Source: Gemmatimonadota bacterium (GTDB taxonomy: Bacteria > Gemmatimonadota > Gemmatimonadetes > Longimicrobiales > Gaopeijiaceae). Taken from it: DNA of 40,931 bases. Location of the stretch: the NCBI GenBank assembly GCA_002718595.1, contig PBFD01000004.1, positions 73,339 through 114,269 of the forward strand. The letters run 5' to 3'. This document shows positions 23,131 to 31,541 of the stretch, one piece after another. Both the position numbers and the translations under genes were made by a program. How positions within the stretch are numbered: the first letter of the stretch is position 1; each line of letters begins with the position of its first letter. The notes under the pieces were generated by a model. The model worked only from the letters and a program-made list of their open reading frames with translations. It did not search any database and was not told the DNA's origin.

Positions 23131-23973
23131 ATGAAAGGAAATGTCGGAATAGTGCCCGGAATGATTTCTTTGTCCTTTGCTTTGATTCTTGGTACTGCAA
23201 AGAACCCGATTATTGCTCAAACTATCCCAGCTGATGAAGAGGGGGCTGTGGCTAGATTGAATGAATCTCCCCGTCACGGAGAGTGGCTTACTTATGATGC
23301 TGGGAATGGAGATATGGTGAGAGCTTGGGTGACTTTTCCAGAGAGAAGTGGACCAGCACCAGTAGTAATAGTCATACATGAGATTTATGGTTTGACGGAT
23401 TGGATAAGAAATGTGGCTGACCAGCTTTCTAGGGATGGATTTATCGCGGTAGCTCCAGACCTTCTTGACGGACATGGTCCCAATGGTGGTGGGTCCGATT
23501 CGATGGATCGTCAACAAGTAGTCGCAACTATACGCACTCTGGATAGAGGGGATGTGAACAGACGCTTGAAGGCTGCGGCAGAGTTTGGTACAAGTTTACC
23601 AAGTGCGACGGATCAGGTGGGTGTCGTTGGTTATTGTTGGGGGGGAAGTTCGAGTTTTCTCTTTGCACTGGATGATGCGGACTTAGATGCTGCCGTAGTG
23701 TACTACGGCTCATCCCCAGAAACAGGATTTGAATCGATCAGCGCGCCAGTACTGGGTCTTTACGGAGGTAACGACGAGAGGGTGAATTCAACAATCAATC
23801 GGGCGGAAGTAGCAATGTCCAGATTCAATAAGACCTTTGTACCTAATATCTTCGAAGGAGCAGGCCATGGGTTTTTGCGCAATCAGGGCGGCCAGGACGG
23901 AGCGAATATGCGGGCAACTGAAGAAGCTTGGCCACTAACGATAGAGTTTTTTAGGAGATATTTGGAATCTTGA
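23131..23973 (+). CDS. Secreted dienelactone hydrolase-family esterase
   Basis: A 280-residue alpha/beta hydrolase with an N-terminal Sec signal (about residues 1-30, ending IIAQ). The start is ATG at 23131 because GGAGG lies six bases before it; an ATG at 23110 is in frame but unsupported. Catalytic residues typical of dienelactone hydrolases are visible: Cys169 in GVVGYCWGGS, Asp215 in YGGNDERV and His246 in GAGHGFLR, with HEIYGL (Glu84) before the oxyanion region. It may hydrolyse lactones or small esters outside the cytoplasm. The next gene begins in its stop codon (TTGA). Confidence 0.92.
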   Translation: MKGNVGIVPGMISLSFALILGTAKNPIIAQTIPADEEGAVARLNESPRHGEWLTYDAGNGDMVRAWVTFPERSGPAPVVIVIHEIYGLTDWIRNVADQLSRDGFIAVAPDLLDGHGPNGGGSDSMDRQQVVATIRTLDRGDVNRRLKAAAEFGTSLPSATDQVGVVGYCWGGSSSFLFALDDADLDAAVVYYGSSPETGFESISAPVLGLYGGNDERVNSTINRAEVAMSRFNKTFVPNIFEGAGHGFLRNQGGQDGANMRATEEAWPLTIEFFRRYLES

Positions 23974-24887
23974 GTTTCCCGTTAGTCATTTTGGCGGCCG
24001 GGTTGTCTAGTCGCTACGGACACCTGAAACAGGTTGATCCCTTAGGTCCATCAGGCGAGTCGATCATGACCTACAATATGTATGATGCTGCGCGCGCTGG
24101 TTTTGATAGCTTCCTCATAGTAACACGTCCAGAAATTGAGGTTGAAATAAGGAACCATATTTCAACCGTCGTCGGAGACAGCTTTCCGATCAAGTATGTC
24201 CATCAAACTTTGGATCGTATTCCTGAACCCCAAGCGCTGAGCGCTGATAGAGATCGTCCTTGGGGAACAGGTCATGCGGTTATCTGCGCGAGTGCTCATA
24301 TAGAGAATTCTTTTGCGGTGGCGAATGCGGATGACCTCTATGGTGCCGAAGCCTTTTCAGGATTGTTTGAGGGTATGGTTTCCAGCTCCGATGATCCTGT
24401 ACTGGTGACGTATAGCTTGCAAAATACTCTCTCTGAACATGGTGGAGTGAATAGGGGAGTGTGCACACTGAACAAAGACGGTTTTCTTCGTGGAATAAGT
24501 GAGTTTACGGATGTACATCGAAGCTCTTCTGGTATCACAGGGAAGGGATCTGATGATCATTTGACCAGTTTGTCTGGTGATTCTCCCGTTTCGATGAATC
24601 TCTGGGGTCTAACTAAGCCTTTTATGGAACGGATGGAAGAACAATTCAAGGAATTTCTGAGAGAAAATCATGGAGATACATCAAAGGAATTTTTTCTCCC
24701 GGACGCAGTAGGTGTTCAGATTCAAGGTGGAATGATAGAGGTAGCCGTCGTTGAGACTGAAGGAGAATGGCTGGGTGTAACATTTCCATCGGATAGAGAA
24801 CGAGCGGTTCGTCTCCTAGGAAAGAAAATGGACCAAGGATATTATTCGCGATCACTCGCACAAGATTTCAGGAATAACTTAAGTTAA
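23970..24887 (+). CDS. Nucleotidyltransferase (sugar-phosphate type)
   Basis: A 305-residue GT-A fold NTP-transferase. The signature LAAGLSSRYGHLKQVDPLG (residues 8-26) contains the GLSSRYG nucleotide loop and the metal/substrate lysine. The middle shows WGTGHAVICA and VANADDLYG with the catalytic Asp pair. Such enzymes activate sugar phosphates or choline/hexitol phosphates for envelope polymers; the exact NTP and sugar are unknown. The TTG start at 23970 overlaps the hydrolase stop by four bases, in TTGA, which implies coupling; AGGAG is about 14 bases away. Confidence 0.86.
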   Translation: MSFPLVILAAGLSSRYGHLKQVDPLGPSGESIMTYNMYDAARAGFDSFLIVTRPEIEVEIRNHISTVVGDSFPIKYVHQTLDRIPEPQALSADRDRPWGTGHAVICASAHIENSFAVANADDLYGAEAFSGLFEGMVSSSDDPVLVTYSLQNTLSEHGGVNRGVCTLNKDGFLRGISEFTDVHRSSSGITGKGSDDHLTSLSGDSPVSMNLWGLTKPFMERMEEQFKEFLRENHGDTSKEFFLPDAVGVQIQGGMIEVAVVETEGEWLGVTFPSDRERAVRLLGKKMDQGYYSRSLAQDFRNNLS

Positions 24888-24982
24888 TTTGGGTTTTCTG
24901 GGTCAGTTCTGTCCTTTCCATTAAGATTGTAGGACACATATTCCTGTGAGAAAAGTCGTTTTAGATTAAAAGAGGGGGGTAT

Positions 24983-26605
24983 ATGGGGCATACTTGGCTT
25001 ATTTTTATTTTGACTTTTTATGGCCAAATCGTAGCGCCAGTCCTGCTAAGTGCTCAGGTCAGTGATTTTGACATAGAAGTTGAGCAAAAGTGGGATATCT
25101 TGATTCAAAATGGTGCTGTGGTGGACGGGACGGGTGGGTCACGATTTATAGCTGACGTCGCCGTGTTAGGCGACCAAATAGTGGCAGTTTCTTCTGTCAG
25201 ACTGGATCCAGGTCTAGCCAGAGAGGTAATAGATGCGAGCGGGAAGATAGTCAGTCCTGGTTTTGTGGATATCCATACTCATTTAGAGCCACTGCTCAAT
25301 TTGCCAGGCGGGGAAAGTCATGTTCGTCAGGGTGTGACCACAGCTCTCGGAGGGCCAGACGGAACAGCTCCTTGGCCACTGGAGCAGTATTTAGATAGAG
25401 CAGATGAGATAGGAGTGGGCCTGAATGTGGGTTTTATGGTCGGTCATAATACGATTCGTCGAGAAGTAATAGGTCTAGAAGACCGAGCTCCAACTGCAGC
25501 GGAGTTGGTTCAAATGCAGGACATGGTGGACCAAGGTATGATTGAAGGTGCTTGGGGTATCTCAACTGGACTTAAGTATCTTCCGGGTGCTTTTGCTGAG
25601 CTGGATGAATTGGTAGCACTGTCCAGTGTAGTAGTGCCTTACGGAGGATTTTACACCTCCCATCTTCGCGAGGAAGGGTTGGGCTTGTTAGAAAGTGTTT
25701 CAGAGGCTTTGGAAATAGGTAAGCAGGCTAATATTCCAGTTGTTCTAACTCATCACAAAGTGGTGGGTCAACCTATGTGGGGGTCGTCCGATATTACTCT
25801 TGCGATGGTCGATTCGGCACGAATCGCGGGCACGGATGTAATGATTGATCAGTACCCATATACTGCCAGTCACTCGGGTATCACTATTTTGATACCAGCC
25901 TGGGCTATGGAAGGTGGCACGGATGCTCTGCTGACTAGAATGGAAGATCCATTTCTCGCCGATAGTATTTTGTCTGGTATTGAATTCAATATCAAATATG
26001 ATCGGGGAGGCAATGATTTAAAAAGAGTCCAGTTCTCCAGTGTTTCTTGGGACAAATCTCTTGAGGGGAAGACATTATATGATTGGGCGGTTCGTGATGG
26101 ATTAGAACCAACTCCAGCGAATGGTGCAAAACTAGTCGTCGAATCAGTTAGACGTGGTGGTGCGAATGGAATTTACCATGCCATGGAAGAGGGGGATGTA
26201 GAGGCTATAATGTCTCATCCACAAACGATGATAGCGTCCGATGGTAGGTTGGTAGCTCTGGGTGATGGGCATCCTCACCCACGTTGGTATGGGACATTCC
26301 CTCGGGTCTTGGGTTTATACTCAAGAGAACGTGGCATTTTAGAATTGGAAGAGGCAGTACTCAAGATGACTTTCATGCCAGCCAAACGAATTGGTCTGGC
26401 GAAACGAGGTCAGGTGAAAATAGGCTGGTTTGCGGATTTAGTCGTATTCGATTCGGAGACCATTATTGATCGGGCAACTTTCCAAAATCCACACCAATAC
26501 CCAGTCGGTATAGAATGGGTGTTGGTGAATGGCAAGATAGCGTTGGCAAATGGAGATTACAGAGACTCAAGGTCAGGAAAAGTCTTGAGAAAAGAGATTC
26601 CCTGA
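24983..26605 (+). CDS. Exported D-aminoacylase-like amidohydrolase
   Basis: A 540-residue metal-dependent amidohydrolase of the N-acyl-D-amino-acid deacylase family. A signal peptide of about 25 residues (ending LLSAQ) precedes a start-of-domain strand WDILIQNGAVVDGTGG. The metal-binding HxH is H98/H100 in FVDIHTHLEP, with THHKVVG and SDG further on as later ligands. The C-terminal composite domain (VKIGWFADLVVFD) is typical. It probably removes acyl groups from D-amino acids or related amides in the periplasm. GAGGGGGG lies before the ATG. The upstream 95 bases have no terminator. Confidence 0.93.
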   Translation: MGHTWLIFILTFYGQIVAPVLLSAQVSDFDIEVEQKWDILIQNGAVVDGTGGSRFIADVAVLGDQIVAVSSVRLDPGLAREVIDASGKIVSPGFVDIHTHLEPLLNLPGGESHVRQGVTTALGGPDGTAPWPLEQYLDRADEIGVGLNVGFMVGHNTIRREVIGLEDRAPTAAELVQMQDMVDQGMIEGAWGISTGLKYLPGAFAELDELVALSSVVVPYGGFYTSHLREEGLGLLESVSEALEIGKQANIPVVLTHHKVVGQPMWGSSDITLAMVDSARIAGTDVMIDQYPYTASHSGITILIPAWAMEGGTDALLTRMEDPFLADSILSGIEFNIKYDRGGNDLKRVQFSSVSWDKSLEGKTLYDWAVRDGLEPTPANGAKLVVESVRRGGANGIYHAMEEGDVEAIMSHPQTMIASDGRLVALGDGHPHPRWYGTFPRVLGLYSRERGILELEEAVLKMTFMPAKRIGLAKRGQVKIGWFADLVVFDSETIIDRATFQNPHQYPVGIEWVLVNGKIALANGDYRDSRSGKVLRKEIP

Positions 26606-26730
26606 CCTCCAGACGTCTCTAAAATTTGAACTGATGCCAATTAGCCACGGTGCTACGTATGGCTTGCGAGTTTTCATTAAGTGGTGTCAGAATGTCTCTG
26701 TGTCAGGATGCTCTTCAACAAGGAGGTTTG

Positions 26731-27165
26731 ATGTCACAGTTCTCTTTGGTAGCTAGAATGTTAGGGTGCATGGTGATTTTTGGAGTGAGTCTTGTGAACG
26801 CACAGGAACAAAGACTGCACATGAACGAATTAGTGCTAGAGGAGGGCCGATTCATTCGTTCTTCAGATGGTGAACCCTATTCTGGAGATGTCATTTCAGT
26901 ATTTGCGACGGACGAAACCAAGACCCGGGAGCTGGGGACTCTGAGAGATGGCAGGTGGCATGGGATTTATGAGACCTATTATTTTAACGGCCAATTGGAG
27001 TCAAAGATCAGCTACTCGAATGGTGAATTCGATGGGCCACTAGAGCGGTACTACTTCGATGGCCAGGTAATTGCCAGAGGTACATACGACAAAGGGGCTC
27101 GCTGTGGGGAATGGTTTGATGTTGATGGAACAGAGGATAGCTATCCTCCATGTCCTGACAGCTAA
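26731..27165 (+). CDS. Secreted MORN-repeat protein, second paralogue
   Basis: A 144-residue protein. The start is ATG at 26731, four bases after AGGAGG; an in-frame ATG at 26650 would add 27 unlikely residues. It has a signal peptide (ending VNAQ) and three to four MORN-like repeats: DGEPYSGDVI, RDGRWHGIYETYYFNGQLES, SNGEFDGPLERYYFDGQVI. It ends with CGEWFD......CP, the cysteine-framed tail shared with the genes at 2 and 34799. The function is unknown; extracytoplasmic location and the shared tail define the group. Confidence 0.78.
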   Translation: MSQFSLVARMLGCMVIFGVSLVNAQEQRLHMNELVLEEGRFIRSSDGEPYSGDVISVFATDETKTRELGTLRDGRWHGIYETYYFNGQLESKISYSNGEFDGPLERYYFDGQVIARGTYDKGARCGEWFDVDGTEDSYPPCPDS

Positions 27166-27193
27166 GCCTGAATAGCAGAGGAGAGATCAAATT

Positions 27194-28237
27194 ATGTATA
27201 GGCAAATAAGTTTGTTGGACTTGAAGATGGTGACTTTCGTGACACTAGCATTCTTGGCGACCACAGATTTTAGTTCTTTAGCGGGTCAGGACTTGCCACC
27301 AGATGAACCTCCCCATGATTGGACACCTACTGCTATTAATTATGAAAATGTTCCATATCCATATCCTGTCGATTTCCTTGAAGTAAGTCTTTATGGTGAG
27401 GATCACAGGATGGCTTATATGGACGTAGCGCCTTTCGGGGAGTCAAACGGTCAAACCGTAGTTCTTTTTCATGGCATGAATTTTTTTGCAGCAGCATTTA
27501 GACCCACTATCGATGCTCTCAGGAAAGAAGGCTTCCGGGTTATTGCAGTCGATCGTCTTGGTTATGGACGTTCTTCTAAACCCCTTATTCATTACAACCT
27601 GCATATGCCAGCTAGGAATACAAAATTCCTGCTGGATAAGTTGGGTATAGAGCAGGCTGCGATCGTCGGCCATTCTATGGGAGGAATGGTGGCTACTCGC
27701 TTCGCTTCTACCTATCCAGGAATCGCTACACATGTGGTCATGGTTAATCAAATCGGTTTGACGGACGTTCGTCAGTCTCGTCCTTGGACGGACCTTGAAG
27801 AGGGTTACAAAAGTGCTTTGGAAACCAGTTACGAATCAGTGCTGCGTGGCCATCTTCGATATTATCCAAATGGTTGGAAGAATGAGTACCTGGAGTGGGT
27901 TAAATATCAGTACGGCCTGACCTTAAGTGGTGATTGGCCTAGAATGGCAAGAATCCGTGCTTCCCAACGACAAATACTCTATGAGGATCCAGTGGTATAT
28001 GAGTGGCAACATATTGCCACTAAAGCTATGGTGATTGGTGGAGCCGAAGACAGACTTGTAGCTGACTATCCAGCGGCGGCTCGCAATGTCGCTGAACAGC
28101 TGCAGAATGCCGAATTAGTCATCTTTCCTAAAGTCGGACACGCACCTGCCTTCGAAATACCAGATCAATTTCATGCTGAGTTAGTAAGATTTCTAAAATC
28201 GGATCCAACTGAACCCGCATCTCAGTCTTGGAAATAA
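27194..28237 (+). CDS. Secreted alpha/beta hydrolase
   Basis: A 347-residue protein with a signal peptide (about 1-31, ending SLAG). The hydrolase core has the oxyanion loop VVLFHGMN, VIAVDRLGYGRSSKP, nucleophile Ser161 in GHSMGG, an Asp in GGAEDRLV and His in VGHAPAFEIPDQFH. It resembles haloalkane dehalogenase/epoxide hydrolase/lipase relatives, but the specificity is open. It follows the MORN gene by 28 bases, so the two may be co-transcribed. The gene ends 42 bases before the convergent cupin gene. Confidence 0.91.
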   Translation: MYRQISLLDLKMVTFVTLAFLATTDFSSLAGQDLPPDEPPHDWTPTAINYENVPYPYPVDFLEVSLYGEDHRMAYMDVAPFGESNGQTVVLFHGMNFFAAAFRPTIDALRKEGFRVIAVDRLGYGRSSKPLIHYNLHMPARNTKFLLDKLGIEQAAIVGHSMGGMVATRFASTYPGIATHVVMVNQIGLTDVRQSRPWTDLEEGYKSALETSYESVLRGHLRYYPNGWKNEYLEWVKYQYGLTLSGDWPRMARIRASQRQILYEDPVVYEWQHIATKAMVIGGAEDRLVADYPAAARNVAEQLQNAELVIFPKVGHAPAFEIPDQFHAELVRFLKSDPTEPASQSWK

Positions 28238-28279
28238 ACTGATCTGTCTTTGCTGAAATCGCTAGAGTTAAAGGCACAT

Positions 28280-28822
28280 TTAACGCAGTGTTACAAATTG
28301 ATCTGGGTCGACTCGGACCACGGTATAGACTACAGATTCCTCGACGGAACTCCACCAGTGAGGGGTGCCAGCGGGTATAATGACCATGTCACCTTCGCGG
28401 AGCACTCTGCTGACCCCCCCAGAGATGCCTTTTCCACTAACTCCTGGGCCATTAATTAGAGTGACTTGAGATGCATCATCTCCTCTAATCACTGGGTCAA
28501 TCAGAGACCCTCCAGTGACCAAGGTTCCGACACCCTCTAACATGTAATAAACTTCTGTCACATAGTTATGCAGAGCTCCCCCTAATGTATTTCCAGCGGT
28601 TCGTTGGACTACTCCGATTCCTACATTGTGTCCACCAGCATCTACGGTGCGTATTGGCGTATCTGTTCTTGATTCTTCTTGCGCTTCGAGGACTGTATTT
28701 TGGATTGTGCTTGCATAGACATCAGTAGCAGGGAGGGGGGCTTGAGCACTAGCGGGAGTATAGAGTAGTGTTAATCCCAGAAGTATGGTGTTGATTAAAA
28801 TGGATGATTGTCCTTTGGTCAT
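28280..28822 (-). CDS. Secreted cupin-domain protein
   Basis: A 180-residue exported protein; start ATG at 28822, because AGGAG lies five bases upstream and a signal peptide (ending PASAQA) follows directly. The cupin core is visible as HNYVTEVYYMLEGVGTL (motif 1) and GDMVIIPAGTPHWW (motif 2). Motif 1 keeps one His and the Glu but not the usual second His, so metal binding may be altered. Cupins of this type bind sugars, amino acids or small aromatics or act as isomerases/dioxygenases. It is the last of a three-gene leftward unit (SLC13 permease, methyltransferase, cupin). Confidence 0.83.
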   Translation of the reverse strand: MTKGQSSILINTILLGLTLLYTPASAQAPLPATDVYASTIQNTVLEAQEESRTDTPIRTVDAGGHNVGIGVVQRTAGNTLGGALHNYVTEVYYMLEGVGTLVTGGSLIDPVIRGDDASQVTLINGPGVSGKGISGGVSRVLREGDMVIIPAGTPHWWSSVEESVVYTVVRVDPDQFVTLR

Positions 28823-28877
28823 GGTGTCTCCTGTCTGGGCTCGAGGGTTTTTACGGATTGCTTTTTGATAGTTAAAG

Positions 28878-29549
28878 CTAGCGCCTCCCGACAATTACTG
28901 CATTGGGTCCTTCTCGCCAGACGCAATGTGGATCGAAACCAGCGTTCTCAAGAGCTCTTAGTTCATCTCCCAGAGAGAAATAGGCGTCTTCTTCGGCCCA
29001 TTCTTCAAAATGTTTCCATGCTTGATCTTCGTTGATTCCATTAGCGACTAGATGGTCAGCCCAGTATCTGTAAAGCCTTTGCTTTTCAAGGCCACTAGTG
29101 GGTATGGCTGTATCAGCGTTAACAAAAATCCCTCCGTCATCAAGAGCATCGAAAGCTCTTGCATACAGGAGGGTTTTTTGTTTTAGATCTAGAATATGAT
29201 GTAGCGATATGCAAGCTGTAATGGCGGCGCAATGGGGAAAAGGATCGTGGAAGGATTTAACTGAAAATTTTGTGCGATTTCCATAGGCCGAAAGTCGAGT
29301 CTTAGCTCGTTCCAACATTTCCTCATCTATATCCCACAATTCCACCGTTCCTATCTCGTGATGCTTAAGCAGTTGTTCGGAGAGCCCGCCAGATCCAGAG
29401 CCCAGATCGAGGACATGAGTTGGGCGTACATGTGCAGCCATAGCTGCGGCTCTGTCGAGCATAGTTTCATATCCTGGAACGAACTGTCTGATTTTCTGGT
29501 CGTAATTTTCGAGTTCGATACGCAAATGGCGGCTAACGCTGTGGGGCAT
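28878..29549 (-). CDS. Class I SAM-dependent methyltransferase
   Basis: A 223-residue protein with motif I VLDLGSGSGGLSEQL (46-60), acidic end of beta-2 in ELWDIDEEM, and a central 'AAITACISLHHILDLKQK' region of the type seen in small-molecule methyltransferases. Its start is ATG at 29549, two bases after the stop of the permease gene; a TTG at 29564 inside that gene is the alternative. The coupling with an SLC13 permease suggests it modifies an imported or exported carboxylate, although this is inference. Confidence 0.84.
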   Translation of the reverse strand: MPHSVSRHLRIELENYDQKIRQFVPGYETMLDRAAAMAAHVRPTHVLDLGSGSGGLSEQLLKHHEIGTVELWDIDEEMLERAKTRLSAYGNRTKFSVKSFHDPFPHCAAITACISLHHILDLKQKTLLYARAFDALDDGGIFVNADTAIPTSGLEKQRLYRYWADHLVANGINEDQAWKHFEEWAEEDAYFSLGDELRALENAGFDPHCVWREGPNAVIVGRR

Positions 29550-29551
29550 AT

Positions 29552-31339
29552 TTAGAACGGCCAAAATTTCGGGATATAGACGCTAGCCAAAATCCAGAAA
29601 GTTAAATTCAATGGCAGCCCAGCCATCAGAAAATCTTTGAAGTGATATCGTCCAGGGCCATAAACCATAAGATTAGTTTGGTACCCCATGGGTGTCATAA
29701 AAGAAGTGGAGGCTCCGAAACACACCGCCAAGAGCATTCCTCTTGAGTCGATACCGAGTTGTTCAGAGATTGCTATAGCAACAGGCACCAGAACAATAGC
29801 TGCTGTATTATTGGAAAGAACTTCCGTAAGGATGGCGGCTACTAGGTATAGCAAAGAAAGTGAGGCATAAGGTGCCATGTCTGGAGGAAATAAGTTTCCC
29901 ACCCCAACGATGTTGCTTGCAACCATATGGGCGACACCAGATCTTTCCATAGCTATACCAACTGGCACAAAGGCAGCAATAAGGACAATTACTGACCAAT
30001 TAATGGCCTTGTAAGCTTCTTGGATGGAAATACTCCCGGCCAGCAACAATATGACGGTGCCGATTAGTGCTGCTTCCAGGATATCCATCAATCCCAAGGA
30101 CGCGACGAGCATAATCAATGGAATAACGGCTATAGCTAACCACCAAAATCGGACTTTATGAAGATTCAAGTCTAGTTCCTGAAGAATAGCTAGACCGTCC
30201 TGGTTTTTTAGTGATTCAATTCTGTTTTTTGGCATGAAGATAAGCAATGTGTCTGCGAACTGTAGTGGAATTCTAGACACCCTTTCTCTCAGCGTTTTTT
30301 CCTCACGCCTGACCGCTACAACAAAACCGTCGTATGTATTTCTGAAGTCAAGACTTCGAAGTGTTTTGCCAATTAATTCAGAACCTTGTGTCACAAGACC
30401 TTCAACTATAGTGCTTTCCTTACCAAGTAGCTCGGCTTGGTCAATTTTCATATCAGTCAGTAACAACATGGATTCTTTATCTCTTAGTTGGATAAACTTT
30501 TCCAAGGTTCCATGAACTAAAAGGATGTCTCCTTCCTTTAGTTTTAGACTGCTGAAGTGCCTGTCGAACCTGAAATTCCCCCTAATGACGGCGAGGATAT
30601 CGACACCATAGTTCTTTCCTATTTGACGATCCATCAGGCTAGTGTCTATCAGGCCTGACCCCGAATCAATTTTCATTTCTGTCAAATAGGGGCTGATCTT
30701 GTAATTCTTTGCCAGTGATGAAACTCCAACTCGTGCAGGGAGAATCCTAGGAACAATGAATACAGTATATAGTGTACCAAATACCAAAAAAATGAAGCCC
30801 ATTCGAGAGAACTCAAACATACTAAGCGGGGCTATTCCGTTGTCGATTGCAATTGAGTTTACCAATAAATTGGTCGAAGTTCCGATGAGGGTAATCGTTC
30901 CCCCATAAATTCCAGCATATGATAGTGGTATCAATAATTTGGATGGGGAGATATTGAGCCGTTTGCTCAAATGCATCGCCAATGGGATGAAGATAGCGAC
31001 TGCAGCGGTATTGTTAATGAATGCGGAACTGATACTAGTGATCACCAGGAAAAGACCTATGGTAACCCAAGGAGTTTTGTTTCCGGAGCTGAGTCTGTCA
31101 GCCACTACTTCGAGGAATCCTGTTTTCACCAAAGCAGAGCTCAGAACAAACATTAGGCCTACAGTCAGCACAGCTTGATTGCTGAAGCCAGAAACAGCTT
31201 CTTCAATTGACAGAAGGTCAGTTGCCAGGAGGATGGCTAATAGTGCGAGAGCTGTCACATCGAGAGGGAATATTTCTTTGACGAAAAGTATGAAAGCAAC
31301 AAAAATTATCGCCAAAAAAAGAAGGGACTCTCCAGGCAT
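29552..31339 (-). CDS. SLC13-family (DASS/CitT-like) permease with two RCK_C domains
   Basis: A 595-residue inner-membrane carrier with about 11 or 12 hydrophobic segments, split by a cytoplasmic insert. First half: GTSTNLLVN (152-160), which is the SNT motif of the divalent-anion symporters; second half: EVLSNNTAAIVLVP. The insert holds two TrkA-C/RCK_C domains (about 218-288 and 305-370) that can bind small ligands and regulate transport. Substrates in the family include dicarboxylates, sulfate and arsenite-like oxyanions; none can be fixed here. GAGGTGAG lies before the ATG. The methyltransferase and cupin genes follow. Confidence 0.92.
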   Translation of the reverse strand: MPGESLLFLAIIFVAFILFVKEIFPLDVTALALLAILLATDLLSIEEAVSGFSNQAVLTVGLMFVLSSALVKTGFLEVVADRLSSGNKTPWVTIGLFLVITSISSAFINNTAAVAIFIPLAMHLSKRLNISPSKLLIPLSYAGIYGGTITLIGTSTNLLVNSIAIDNGIAPLSMFEFSRMGFIFLVFGTLYTVFIVPRILPARVGVSSLAKNYKISPYLTEMKIDSGSGLIDTSLMDRQIGKNYGVDILAVIRGNFRFDRHFSSLKLKEGDILLVHGTLEKFIQLRDKESMLLLTDMKIDQAELLGKESTIVEGLVTQGSELIGKTLRSLDFRNTYDGFVVAVRREEKTLRERVSRIPLQFADTLLIFMPKNRIESLKNQDGLAILQELDLNLHKVRFWWLAIAVIPLIMLVASLGLMDILEAALIGTVILLLAGSISIQEAYKAINWSVIVLIAAFVPVGIAMERSGVAHMVASNIVGVGNLFPPDMAPYASLSLLYLVAAILTEVLSNNTAAIVLVPVAIAISEQLGIDSRGMLLAVCFGASTSFMTPMGYQTNLMVYGPGRYHFKDFLMAGLPLNLTFWILASVYIPKFWPF

Positions 31340-31541
31340 TTCTATCTCACCTCAAATTTGTTGTTTTTCAGCCTAAGTAATGCGGTCGAGGTGTAATTCT
31401 ATCCGTATAAGAGCTTTTTGACGATACCACTGCCAACAATCTTCCTTCTTCCACATTTTCACGTCTGTTTGCCTTATGGCCCGGAAGTCTTACTTTTAGG
31501 GTGAGGAATACCCAGTTGTCCTTAAGGTTATGGAGTGAGTC

